A DNA stretch of 64,000 nt, taken from Trachythela sp. YZ-2020 (Eukaryota; Cnidaria; Anthozoa; Malacalcyonacea; Clavulariidae). The position numbers and the translations under genes were made by a program. This document shows positions 1 through 14,100 of the stretch, piece by piece (position 1 is the stretch's first letter; every line of letters starts with the position of its first letter). The stretch lies in assembly GCA_016169945.1 (NCBI GenBank), contig JADLSH010000199.1, positions 3,248,501 through 3,312,500 on the forward strand, written 5' to 3'. A model generated the notes under the pieces. That model was not told the origin of the DNA. It saw only the letters and a program-made list of their open reading frames with translations, and made no database searches.

Positions 1-461
1 TCCAATTTAAAGTTATCATTTAAATATTTTGTAAACAGTAGTACATATTCCATGTTTGCAAGACATCTGCACTTTGCTCTAAGTGCATATCTGATCACAA
101 TGGTAAAGGCTCCAATTTCACACATACATGCACACGTAAATATCTCACATCACAAGATGTGTTCGCAACAGACTTGTAGTTGTCAACCAGTTGTAACAAT
201 GCTGTCATTTTATCAAGTTGCTACAAGGTTGTCACTCACAACTTGTCAACAAGTTGTTGAATTGTAGGATGATAACAAGTTTTGAATTGTAGGATAATAC
301 ATGTTTTGATGTGGTCAAACAAATATAAAAAGTCGGTCCCTGAACAATGGACACCCCCCAAACTTTTTTGGAATGTGCGCCCCTGTTTTTGTTACGATAT
401 TTCCGAGCGGTTCTGTACATACACGGGTACCTCCCCCCCCTGGGCCGGGATCAGTACTCAC
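1..461. other. Intron (left edge) with repeat sequence
   Basis: This is the beginning of the intron after helicase-2 motif IV. It contains part of the ACAAGTTGTTG repeat family (about 100-300) and a C-rich stretch at 430-440. No exon was recognised. Confidence 0.5.
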
Positions 462-3400
462 CATTCTGTACTGAATCTCAAGCATCTCTGCGCATTCTGA
501 ATAGCGTTCAAACATTGAAATTCCTAGACCCAGGTCCTTCGCTTTATCGCACTGAATGACAGGTTGCAGCTGCTTGTGATCGCCAATTAGAACAACTTGC
601 TTTGCGTTTGAACCCAACATAGCACAGAGCGTTTCGGCCTCGATACACATGCCACATTCATCAATGATACATTGACAGACATAGCCCTCGCATGGATGCA
701 AGATACGAGGACTATACGCTGTAGTACATGTGGCTAAAATCACGTTGACTCCTGTCTGAGTGATGGCCCATTCTTCAGCGTCACTTTTAACCTGCCATAG
801 AAAAAATTATAGAAGGTAAGAGCCACTGATTAATTAGAAAAACATTTCGTTCTCGAGAGCAGTAATTATTAACTTGAAGTGTCCAAATGGACCGACAGAC
901 AAACCCAAGGTTCTTGGTTGAACATACCAGCGTTTTCACCTGGGATGCCCAATTTAGACAGTCAGAAATATTATAGGCAGGAGTGCATCTACTGAGGGAG
1001 AAGGCACACACCTCCTAGGCACAGTATAGAGACGACCAGTAGGACCACTCATTTGAAATTTTGTGTGGCCGCTCATTACGCATTGGCAGCCAGTCAATTG
1101 CTTTTTCTGGCCAATAAGCAAGCTGGACTAACTTTCCTGGCCAGTAAACTGCATATTTTTGCATAAAAAGCCGGCTACATGTTGCATCGCCGAGTGGCCC
1201 TACTGGTCGTCTCTATACTGTGTCCTAGGCTTGTTCAAGGAGGGGGGTGCAGCCGGAGTACCAACGTTCTTATCAAATCCAATCTACAGTCTATGCTTGT
1301 TAATATTTTGCTATTTTAGGGCCTTTGGAGGCCTCTCTGAGACTCAAACAATATAGGCAACCCGTATTTTTCAAAAAATGTCACCCAAGCTTAGAATCTA
1401 AAATCCTGCCACCCTTATCACCGACTCCCTGGATCGTATCAGGTGTTGTTTCCCCAAAACACTGCCGCCCGTATTGCTATGCACCCTGCCTCGGTCACAC
1501 ACCCCACACCATGACCAACACCTGAACAGCACTCCTCCTGCCAGATCAAGCTGAGTCCATCCCTGATTATAGGTAAACACTCCACGCTGGATCCACGTTA
1601 TGATTTAAAATTAAGTCAGCTATTATTATGAAATCTTGAAACGTGAGGACGTTACCTTGTTGAACTCATCAATCAATCTGCGAGGAGCGTTAGAGTTCAA
1701 TCCTTTGAACTCTTCAAATTTTCCATCGTACTTCTTCAGGGCTTTCGCAAACGGAGATTCCGCACTGCGTATGACATGATGCAAGGAGACATCTTTAAGA
1801 TCTTCGTCAGCTTTCAGCTGTACCGGGACACGTTTTGATCGAAATAGAGTGACTTTGTCTGGCACGGGGAAAACTTTCCGTTCAATTTCCTGCCCGTATA
1901 TCCGCAAGATTTTCAAACCAGGGATTTTCATGAGGTAACCTAAAGCCAAATAATAAATATTTTTCTCAAACTCATTAATAATTCATGAGCAAAACACAAA
2001 GAAAATCACCACCGTATCGTTGTCTTGAAACCACGGTAATAAACACCCATAAATTAACTCAACTTTCGCGTTGAATTTCTCTTTAAATGCCGGTTTGTTT
2101 GAGAAGCTATATCATACACTTGAAGTAGTTTATTATAGTGATTTAAAAACACCTCAAAGTATGTTAAAAAACTCGGCTAGCGCCTTGTTTTTCAACACAC
2201 TTTTCGGTGTTTCAAATCACTATAATAAACTCCTTCTCGTGTATGATATATTACATCACAAACTGTTATCCAATCAATTAGTCAATAGACAATCAATAGA
2301 TGATATAATCAGATAGTCAGTCAATAACTGACCTAAAAATAAGATAATTAGTCAGTTAACTAATTGATTATTTAAAAAATCGTTTTTCATTATTCTAAAT
2401 GTGTATGGAATGATGTACTATAAATCCAAGGCCTTTGTATCATTTCAAATAGTGGTGAACCAAGGGGGGTGCTAGGCAAGTAGCCGAGCAGGCGAGCACA
2501 CCGAACCCAGCACTGTGGTTATGTACAGGAATATGGAAATGTTTTCATTGATTATTTGAATATTTGATTGCTTTTAATTTTTATTATCATTTCCGAATAC
2601 TTATATAATGTTAAAGTTTACAGCAAAATTGAGAATTTGTTTATTCAATCAAAGCATCAAATTCAATTAATATTGGATATTTTGAACTAGTTTTGAACTA
2701 AAAATTAAGTTGGTCTAAGACTCGTAACAAATTTTGAATACCTCCTTGGCCAACAGGGGTCCGCACCCCTTTCCACCCAACCCCCCCTCCCACACCCTAT
2801 AAATCCACCACTGATTTCAAACAGTGAATGGAAGTTTTTAATTTAATAGTATAGCAAGCATGTGGTTTGTATCGTTCCAAATAGTGAAAAGTAAAGCATG
2901 GTTTCCATTTGTGAAATAGTCTGCATCTATCTTGTCGTTTGTGTGCTGTATGCAAATCAGTCTTTAATGATTGCAGAAATATATCAACACTGACTGTACC
3001 CTGTGTGAAATAGTCTGCATCTATCCTGTCGTTTGTGTGCTGTATGTAAATCAGTCTTTAATGATTGCAGAGATATATCAACACTGACTGTACCCTATGT
3101 GAAATAGTCTGCATTTATCTTGTCGTTTGTGTGCTCTATGTAAATCAGTCTTTAATTATTGCAGAGATATATCAACACTGACTGTACCCTATGTGAAATA
3201 GTCTGCATTTATCTCGTCTTTTGTGTGCTGTATGTAAATCAGTCTTTAATGATTGCAGAGATATATCAACACTGACTGTACCCTATGTGAAATAGTCTGC
3301 ATCTATCTCGTCTTTTGTGTGCTGTATGTAAATCAGTCTTTAATGACTGTAGAGATATATCGGCATTCTATTACATCGGTCACCTTGATGTGTTCACGAC

Positions 3401-4794
3401 AGTTATGACTAAATGGAAACCAGAATTAAGTCTGAGGTTTAACAATTATATAGCAGGCACGTGATACATACGAGCAACGACATCGACAGACTTGTTGGAA
3501 GGTCCACAATAAAATACAATAGAACCATTGCACTCCTCTCCATCCTTTTCTACTGAAGGTATTCTTCTCTGGTTTAATTGAGCAAACCAATAAGCAATAT
3601 GAACTCCAGTGACTGTTTTTCCTGTGCCTATAGATATTATGAGTAAAACGATAAAGGAATGTTTCAATAATATTTGTAGCATTTTACTTATACAGTTATA
3701 CTAGATAAAACTCTGTCACTTTTAAACTGTTCTCCCTAAAGGTTAAACTGTTCTCCCTAGGGGCTATCCGTCATATGTCCACTGTCACTACAAGAGGAAA
3801 CCTAAACTAAACTAACTTAGTCATACTGGATAGGTCTATAAGTTCGAAACAGTTCTCCCTAGAGGTCCAATAAAGGCAATCTCTTATAAGTCCAGAGTTA
3901 CTACAGGAGGAAATTTGAGTATACATGGAGAAAACTTGTGGTGTTAGAGTAAAACTGAAAGCACTCTTCGCATACATGCAGCAACTACATATTGTAGGAA
4001 TCGAGATATAGTAACTGATACACAAACAATTGTACCACCAACGCTCCCAAATACTGTCAATTACTTCCATCTAAACTCCGTTCCTAGACATCCAGTAAGG
4101 TCATCCCTTGCAGTTGAACGAGCGCAGCTTCGCTTCAGACTGCAATAACTACTCGGACTTGAATTTTAAAAACTCTTGAATTTTAAATATTGTGTAAATC
4201 TTTTGTCTCTCATTTGAATTATTACCTGGTGGTCCCTGAATGAGTGTAAATGATTTTGTCAACGCTTCCTCAACTGCAAGTCTTTGGTAGCGGTTCAAAG
4301 GATAGAAATTTGTCAGAGTGTGATATATATTGCATAGAGACAAATTTTTGCTTGGAAGTTCTCCTTCTAGATAAATAAATGAATAATAAAGACAAGTTTG
4401 TTTTTAATAATTAGAAAGAATAGTAGTAACAATGTGATACTATATTCAACAAAATGTGTAACATGGGGAAAGAGCGCTCCACGGAGAGCGATCTTTGAAT
4501 AATTTTCAGTGTGAAAAGGCATATTCTGGGTAAGAGATTGTTTTCAGAGTTACTGTAGAATATATATTTTTTCTTGGCGATGCAATCAATTTTTTAATTA
4601 CAGGTGAGCTCAATGAGAACGGAAATCTCATGCAGTGTTAAAGGGCAAAAGCTCACTTGATTTTGATTTTCAGTATGAATACAAACTGTGAAAGCATGGC
4701 TTATCAATCCCTTAGTCTTCATGAGTTTTAAGCTACGGGTGTCAGAAAAGTTACCACAGGGATTGTGGCAACCAAGCGTTCATAGTGACGTTGT

Positions 4795-4830
<36 letters not shown>

Positions 4831-5136
4831 AGCTGAACTGGATTTTCCTTCTTAGAAGTACCGCGTCGTTAATAACGCAAAACAATTAAGTTTATCACGT
4901 CAACAAAAGCGATGCCGACAAAGGAAAATTTCTCTTCGCGCGAACAAATTCGCCTAGTGGAAAACGAGCTTAGTTCTGCCCAAGCACTCAGAAATACGCT
5001 GCGTTTCCGTACGACACAGCTGCAAAACAGGCTTAACTTACCAACAACATCAGTTTCCGTAGTAACCTCTCCAGTACAAATTTTCTGAACAAGTTCGGAT
5101 GCCACAACTGAATCATGCAGAGCTCCAAGACGGCGT
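462..5136 (-). CDS. HELZ2: HELZ2-like exons 32-36: helicase 2, N-terminal half, cut by window edge
   Basis: Five exons (5136-5042, 4366-4226, 3627-3472, 1939-1656, 791-462) give about 335 residues of a second UPF1-like SF1 core. Visible are Q motif [15 protein letters not shown], Walker A QGPPGTGKT, Ia [16 protein letters not shown], Walker [30 protein letters not shown] and IV LEIQYRM. An intron splits Walker A between GPP(G) and GTGKT (4226 to 3627). The exon ends at 462 with donor GTGAGT directly after QYRM, so motifs V and VI must lie left of the window. The acceptor of the last exon lies at 792. Walker B reads DECG rather than DEAA as in helicase 1. Confidence 0.92.
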
Positions 5137-8100
5137 CTAAATAAACCATCAAATCATGATGAGTAAATAATACAGAGTATACTGGCAATGCATATTCTCA
5201 TAATGTGCGTGTGACACAGTGGTAAATGCATGCATGTGGGCAACATGCTGAAGTTTGATAATGAATTTCAACAATAATCTTAAAAAGAAGCTAGTTTATT
5301 GCTTTTAAGCTAAGTTTAGATCCTCCCCGTAGGATTTTGAGTTTTCCCACCTTCCTCAAAATAACTGGAAATTTTCCTGCCTTTTGCCTGGGTAGATTTG
5401 CCAGTTTGCCAGCATTGCAGTACTGCTAGTCTGACTGAGTGCTGACTGTTGCTACTAATACTGGCCTGACTAGTCTGGTACTTAATGCTTTGCAAAGTTT
5501 TATTCAGTGTTTCACTTTCACCCTTCCTCAATGCCAGTAAACCTTTCTCACGGGTGGTACCCGCCTACCCGCAACGTTTTTGCAATTTTGCATTCAAAAA
5601 AATATCAAACAATTTTTCTTAGTTTGCCCAAAGCTTGAATCCAACTAACCTATCTGGAATGCTTAAGGATATTAATTCCACAGTGACGTAACAAAATCTT
5701 TGCGCGATCAATGACTCGAGAACTGGTGTAGAACTGTGAATCAATCGAGCTAGAACGGGACGGTATTCGCTACCCTTTGCCTTGGGATTTGATCTCTTGT
5801 TCGCTCTTTCGTTAATCTTTTTTGTGTCTTGAGTTGGAGTAGGAGGATTTAATCCAGCTAAAGATGGCTTAACGTCTTGCTCTTTCTGGGCACTAGCTGT
5901 GTTCTTCTTTTCTTTCTTGTTAATCTTCTTTGCACCTTGCAACTCAGGAACTGGAGAAGAACTATTTAATCCATCTTCATCGGGCCGAATATCTTCGTCC
6001 TTCTTGGAACTTGCGTTCTTCTCAGCTTTCTCAATAATTTTCCTTACGTCTTCCTTCTTCCTCAATTCTTCCGAAATTTGAAAATGTCCGACCCAGTATC
6101 CGGTATCTTTTCCCGATCCATTCGCGGGATCTTTCACACGGACACACAGAAGGTTTAAATCTAGCGGATCCAGGAAGTGGTCCCGGCAATATTGACAGGA
6201 CAAATCAAACTCCATTGTCACCAAACCTGAAAAAGAAGCCAAGGAAAATTACCAAATTCTCTTACCAAAATCCTTACTATGGAAACAATATGGATTCTAG
6301 TTGGAAAAAGTATGAAAATTAGTATGGAAATTATACTAATTCATGGATATACTATGTATGGAATTACTATTGGAATAACATTTCATATTATTTCCATAGC
6401 ATGGGTTTCAAAAAATTTCCAGTGTAAGATTGCTCCTAGCCCTAAACCAAATATTCTGCAATTCTCTTTAATAATTCATGAAGAAAACACAAACGAGACC
6501 ATAACCGCGAAGAAGCTTGTATACGGCCGCTCATGCTGTATATATCACATAGCTTTTCTCCTACCAGGGCTAAGTTGTGGACAAGCCACAAATTTGAAGT
6601 TCTTTAAGAAAATAGTTAATTGCATTAGTTTCTCGCACTAAATGTAATCCCTTAATTCTAATATACTATATACAATTTTGTAAATATTTCTATCACTATA
6701 TTTCATCCAAAATTATAACTAATGAGTGGCCGTGTTGTATAAGATACGGAAACACACAAGCTGAAATTAATATAGTTTGTGATTTGTCTTGATGTAAACG
6801 TCACAATTCTTCATTAATCTTAAAGACACGAATGATATTTGGTGAGAAAAAGTAAAATAAAAAGAAAGTGTATTTAAATCAGCAGGATTTTGTATCAGAT
6901 AAACAAGCTCTTCAATGGTCACGATTTCTCTTGTGTTTTCATTACGAATTATTTATGAGAATTATAAAAATAGTTGTAATTAGTTATTATAATTAGTATG
7001 TCGGCTTTCATGGAAAGCAATTCTTGTAATTGATAAGATTTCCCGACTCTAAACATATAGACTATCTATCTACCTTTGGAATCTCGCGCGAGAGTCACAC
7101 GAAGATTTGATAACGTGATGACGTCATCTTCTCGAACTGCTGACGTAGCAATTTCCATCATAAGCACAGGTTTCCAGAGCTGCACATACTCTGTAATGTC
7201 GGAGACATTGGTAGGTCGCTTGCGCGAAGTCTTCGCGAAGCAGGTAGTCGGAAAGCTTCGGTGTTCAACGCAAGCATGAATCTGATTGGTCAGCTTGAAC
7301 AGTTGTATGGTGGGTGAAAGGACACCTCGGGACATTTGTGAACAAATTTGAACCTTTACTCGATCATAAGGCCTAAAAGACTTGGTTACTTCATAAAATT
7401 CGTCTGTTTCTTTTTCAGACGGTTCTGGTTTGCCAACATTTGGATGTTGATAAGGCGCACTAGAAGACAAGACAGGGTCATTCTGCATTCTCTTTAGTAA
7501 AGATACTTTTGTAGTGCTTTCAGGCTTCCTGTAGATGGAAGAATATCATGATTATTTACAATTAAGGACGTTAGCCAACCATATTGCTTTATTCTGGTCA
7601 CATGAGTTTACTTGAAACGTAGACAAAAAAGTAACACACAAGCGTAATCAATGAATGTTTCATAAAATATGAAAATTCAGAGGCAGTACTTTGCCTGGAA
7701 AGCAGTGTTGATTAATTTTTAATATCTACAACAAAATTAACTAAGAGATTTACGTATATCAATCCGGCTGTAAACACAAATTTTCAAAGGCGTTTTAAAA
7801 TTTGGTGCAGCGAGTGTTCCAGTCACCTTAGATTGGAAGTGACAGCTATTGGATTTGAAATATTACTTCCGGTTTAGAGTCTTGAAATCTCGAGTCGGCA
7901 TATTCTACGTTTATGGGGGCAAAATTAGTCTTGGTTAGAACAACCAAACTTGCTGTTCTACAAGTATGAATAAGTATTAGAATATTAAGCGTCAACTAAC
8001 CCTTGTTTTTGAACATCATCATCCAATTTCTGCAACCGAGATTTGAGTTCATCTTCATTTTGATTTTTGACTGCTTCTAACACTCCACTCCAGTGTTTAC

Positions 8101-11100
8101 CACTCACAGTATAGTCAAAATCATCGTCTGGTACTTCTGACAAATGCGATGCATCTTCATCTGGGAAAAAATAATTGGATGCAGATAAGAGTCAACGCCA
8201 CCATAGCATGAGACAGAAGCCCATCACAGGTAAGCCCATCACAGGTAAGCCCATCACAGGTAAGCCCATCACAGGTAAGCCCATCACAGGTAAGCTTTCT
8301 GCAGTAAGTCTAACTTATTCATCCAGAGCAAAGGATGAACTCAAGTTCTGCAGTAGTGAAGCAGATGGTGGTCAATTTCAAACTGTTGACACTGTCTTAT
8401 AGGGCAAAAACCAAATCTTTTGTATTTATTTGTCAACAAATACAAGTCTGAAGTTTGTTCGTTTACAGCAACCAGGTTTAATATCAGACACGTTTTCGTC
8501 CGCTACTCTGGTTTTAAGTAAATGAATGCAAAGCCTGGTCGAATTGCATTCACGACCCAACGTTTCGACACTCCGGTTTAGTGTCTTCCTTATGGGTGAT
8601 CTCGAAAGTGATCGCCTTTAATCATCGCTATAGCCAAAGACGTTCCATGAACCATCATGCTTTGAATAGAGATGACGGTAGCTATTTAACACAATAATAT
8701 CTCTACCTTGTTGGCCAATGACGTCATCCCTAAAACATATGAGGAGTTAAGGTACGACTTTAGATCTCCTCTGATAAAGACATTAGACCAGAGTGTCGAA
8801 ACGTTGCGTCGTGAATGTAATTCACCCGGGTTTGCATTCATTTACTTAAAACTAAAGTAGGGCGAGACAACATGTAAAATACAAGACTATGACTCCCGGT
8901 TGAACTTCAGCTGCTACATAATAGTGCTTAGTAAACCCCATCCATAGGAGCCCTTCATTTTACCTAACACTTACCTTCCGGTTGCCTTTCCAGTTCCTTT
9001 GCAAGCTCCTGCGAGTTCTCATCCTCAGAGATATGCAGTCTGGGTTGAGCTGGGCCTTGCTTATCTAACCGTAAGAAACGGAACTTCCAGTGCAGCGTAA
9101 TGTGATCGTCTGCCACTTCTGGATCCTTATCTGGTCCAAGTCTTGCAATACGAACTGACTTGCCACGGAGAAGTTCCAATTCTCCAGGGCCAAAGAACAA
9201 CTTCAATTCATCGAGCGCTATCTCGTCAATATACGCGGACACAAACCTCAAGGAATTTTGCAACTTCACAGCCAGTTGAAGTTTCCTCGCGTCTTTATCA
9301 AAGCGATTACAATTTCGGACAAGGAACGTACAACGGTCGCAAACTGCTGCGACGTCGTCGGGATCTATGGTGTTTGTTCTATTCTCAATACTAGCTACCA
9401 CCAAACGATGGACAATGATGTCGATGTAGCGGCGAATTGGCGAGGTAAAGTGACAATAAGCGTCAAGGCAAAGGCTCGCGTGTCCGTGCAAGATAATGTT
9501 CAAGTCTCGGTCGATCGGAACATCAGACGAACATTGGGAACCTTCGTTAACAGAACTACGCGAAGAGGCTCGTAAATCATTTGTAGTATTCCCTTTCGCA
9601 TCCCCAGAGCTTGTTTCGTGATCTGTACTATCTTCTGGAACTTTTTCGTTATCTTCTGAAATGCTTGTCTTATCTGGTAGTAAATTTGATGAAACTTCAG
9701 AAAGAACGTTCGAACTACATGAAGAGGCCGCTATATCATCTGTAGTATCCGTTGTCACATTTCCAGAGTTGGTTTCGTGATCTGTACTATCTTCAGGAAC
9801 ATTCTTGTTATCTTCTGACAAATCATTTGATGAAATGTCGGAAAGAACATTCTGCTTGTCTGCAGGTGCTTCTTTTCCACGCTGAGACCAAGGAAAGGGG
9901 ATATTCCCGAACGTTTCTCCCGAACAAATATACCGTGACCTCTGTTGCAAATGCTGCTGGTGCATATTTGCCAATGCAAGCTGAGGAAAGAGATCTAGAT
10001 CACAAACAAGTTTAAGTAATTCTTGGAAATTAGAATCCTGTTCCACTTGGCTCATTATCATACTCCACGTCTTAAATGGCACCTTAAGTTCGATATTTCC
10101 TTCCTGGGCGATCTTCGTATCTCCAAGCCATTCAAGCCCGAGGGAAAAGCTGAGGAATTGTTGAAAGCGTTGCCTCCATTGAACTACACGGCGCGTTTTA
10201 GGTGGTGGTTGAACCCGAAGCGGTGTACATTCGGGGAATTCCTGTAGTAAATATTTCGCCACCAAATGGTTGGCCATAATCATTACCTCCTCGATCATTT
10301 GATGAGCTTCTCTCTCATTATCATCGCCATCACCGCACTCATCTCTCTTTCTGTGGTATAACGATCTCTCTAAACCCAGACGCGATCTGCGATGTCCTTC
10401 AGCAATACGATGGATTATACCAATAGCTTCTTTTACTGGTATTTCTCTTCCCTTAAAACAACAGACACAAATAACAATATGAAAGTTTGAAACTAAAGCC
10501 TAAAGCCCTGATCCAACGAGGATGAGAGTTGGCAAGCGAGAGTTTGCATGAGAGTTTGTTCAACTCTCATGGCCCGGTCAAACGAGAACAAGAGTTGCAT
10601 GAGAGTCGACTGGATATTGCCACGCGTATTGGTCAAACGAGCAAGATCTCTCAAACTTGGTCAAACTCTCATCAAAATTCAAACCAGCTCAAAGTTGATG
10701 AGAGTCCATGAGAGTTGGCGGTCAAACGCGAGCGAGAGTTGCGATTCTCAATGACTCTCATCAACTCTCATTCTCGTTCGTCCGGTGCTTAACTCAGATG
10801 GAAAAATACACACTACATGTACTTTAAACCAAAATTCCCTTAAATTTTAAAACCGACACCACTGAGGACGCTTCCACAAGAACGCACCTCTCAAAGATAG
10901 ACGAGTCTCTAAAACGCGGCACCTCTTTAAGATAAACACTTCTCTAAAGATAAACATTTCTCAAATGGGCACCTCTCAAAAGCGGACATCTCTCTAAGGT
11001 GGACGCCTCATTTCAACGGAAACCTCTCTAAAATGGGCATCTTTAACAAGGAGATTTCCCTGTGATAGGTACCTCCCTAAGACGACATATTTTTACGATT

Positions 11101-14100
11101 ACACCATTTCCAAGGCAGAATATCTCTCTAAGCTTTAAGATGAATTAACATGCAAGACCTGTCTAAAAGCCATGTTACACGAGGCAATTTTTGCGCAACT
11201 TGCAACACAATTTCGGACAAAGAGCGATGTTAGGTAAAAAGTGTATTCGCAGAGAGATTGTGAGCATGAATCTTGTGTTTTACTTTGCCGTTATTTTTCT
11301 TACTAAACATATTCAGAAGGCAACAAAGAAATGAATGAGAATGATAATATCCGTGGAGTGAAACGCGGGCCATGTTCACAGCTTTCTGTGCGTATATTTC
11401 TACATAACATGGCTCTGTGCAGAAATTGCTGCAGCAAAAATTGCCTCGCCTAATACGGACTTAAATAAAATAATAGGAAAATGGTGAAGACGGTAGAATC
11501 CCTTACCTCTCCGTTGATAAGGACTTCCTCCTGGCTTGTTTCATCAATGACCTCTTGTGCTTCAAGATATGTCAACCTAGAGCTAGAGCAGACCAAACTT
11601 CGCTCCATTCTCGCGTCACCAACAACTGTCCCATCGGGTGTCACTTCAAAACTCGCCGTAAGAGCCAAACGATCTCTTCCTTCCAATAGACTACAACAAC
11701 CTTCGGACAACTCTCGGGGAAGCATCGGAACGTTTTCGTCAGGCCTCGGTGGATAATAGCTCGTACCACGTAACCTGGCCTCTTCGTCTAGAGCTGTATT
11801 CGGCTGGACAAAATACGCCACGTCAGCGATATGAATGTGGAGCTCATAATTACCGTTACCAAGCGACCGGATGCTGATGGCGTCATCAAGATCCAGTGAC
11901 TCAGGTGGATCAATGGTAAACACGTTATTGCGGTAAACAGGACGACCTTTCTCGTTGAATGGGACCTGCCAGTTTTCATCGAATTCTTTCTTAACGCTTT
12001 TGCGTAACTTCTTATCAAATGTCCTCTTGATATTGTGCTCTTCATAGAGAATTTCCATGCCTGTTTTAAAATCTTTACCATGTGGAATATGGCGGATAGC
12101 CAGCCCAAGAGGGAAAGGGCAATCGGTACGCCATTTCAATAGTTTCACAACGAAAAGACGTTCACCAGCTAGGGCTTGATAGTAAGGTTTTCCCTTCAAG
12201 ATGTTAGCTCTAATAACCTCGTTGTCTTCCATTGTGTAGATGGGAATAATGTTCTCTTCATCCGTCTTCGTAAAATTCATGAATTTCGGAACATTTTTGT
12301 TGATAGGTACCATCACACCGGGATTCGCTCGGTCAACTGTGCACACAAACTGACGTTCTGTGGGTTCGATAGGTCTTCGCAATACACCTTTGGAATGAGA
12401 GAAAAATAAGACCAGTTTTACACTTTTTCTAAATGTATTATCTAAACATATGCTTATTACCTCCACCCGTTTTCACCTGGGTTTGTGTGCGTGCGTGCGC
12501 GTGCGCGCGCGTGCGCGCGCGTGCGCGTGCGCGCGCGTGCGCGCGCGTGTTTGTCCGTGAGCACGATAATTCAAAAAATATCACACATTTTGATACGAAA
12601 ATTTGTGGAGCTAACGGCCTTAGGCCAAGGACAAGTCGATTAAATTTTGGTTGAACTTTGATGAAAATTGGATGAGAAATTTGCAAAAGTTTGTCTTGTT
12701 CTCCAGGTCTGAAAAGAATTGAATGCGTAAATAGTGTATGAATAATTTATGCATGAATAATTTATGCATGAATAATTTATGCATGAATAATTTATGCATG
12801 AATAATTTATGCATGACTACTTGACTTAATTTTCTGACGCACTCTCCGAGTGCCCTCCATTTTATGTGTGTAGTTATCATAGTGACTAAAAAGCAACCAA
12901 AACGAATTTTATTTTACTAACAGCAAAACCTAATAGCACCACCCGTTGCCCATGGCAAAGTGTCCAAATGCCCAAATGAAGACAAATTCCTTGCTGAAGA
13001 ATTCATTTCTGAGTGTCTCAATCGGTTACCAGTGCTCTAGCCACTGCAGGGGTATACGATGCCCAATGAGATATTCACTCAACGCGGGATATCCAATACT
13101 CATATACGACCAGCTTTACAGATATGATTGAGGGACGATATGGGCTGAAAAAGCCAGGAAACTATAGCATAACTATACTCGGCAGTGTAGGAATGGTAAC
13201 CTGTGATGTCCAAAAGGATTCCAAATAAAAAATAAACCATGAACGTCTCAATCGAACCATAGGCCTCCGCTTAAACTTACCTTTTATAAACCCGAATATT
13301 ATAGCTTCTTCTTCTTGCCTTTCCTCACCTCGCGCCCTAGCGCTCGGTTGTAACTCCAGTACAACGACATCATCCTCATACACACATCGGACGCGCCCAG
13401 GGATGTGAATATCAGGACTATCTGGTGTTGGTAGTTGACCGTAATGTCGCTGCTGCCGGCTGCCGCTGTCAATACGGAAAGTGCACTTTGTAAATAGATT
13501 TGGGTTTCCTTGGACTAACTTTAACAGCTCTTCTTGTGGAAACGCTTCTATATTATCACAAAAACGTGAAGATTAGAGGGAGGCTGGTGGAAAAGGAGGG
13601 GGGGGGGGTCAGATATTTTCATGCATGGAAGAAGGGGGGGAGACTTTAAAGAGTTTTACTTATAAAATAATAGATCATATGCACTTTAAATGAGGTCTGT
13701 ATCTTTACTTATTGGGGGGAGGTCAAAAAATTTCACATTATTCACAGGGGGGGGCAACAAAATTTGATCATCTCGCAAAAAAAAAAATAAGAACTTGCCT
13801 ATATCATGACAAGACTGGTTGTCGCCATTCTCCTTGAGGGACGACCTTCCACCGGTGAGACGAAAAAGTCGTTCACTGTCTTTAACATGAAAGCCCAGTT
13901 CTATTCTACCATCCTTCAAACCAGCAGAAAATGTCCTACTTATGCTGACATTAGGCCAGTTTGGGGCCGAAGTCGTTGGAGCAACATCATTAAGTGGCGG
14001 GAATTCTTCAGTTGTCGCTTTTTGTTGTCGACCTTCGTCCTTTTCCTTTGTCTCCAGACATGCTTTGACAAGTTCTTCAATGATTTTATCAAAGTTATCA

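Noticed and set aside
8218..8295. Tandem repeat resembling a CRISPR array
   Set aside because: Units are directly adjacent without spacers, in an animal intron.
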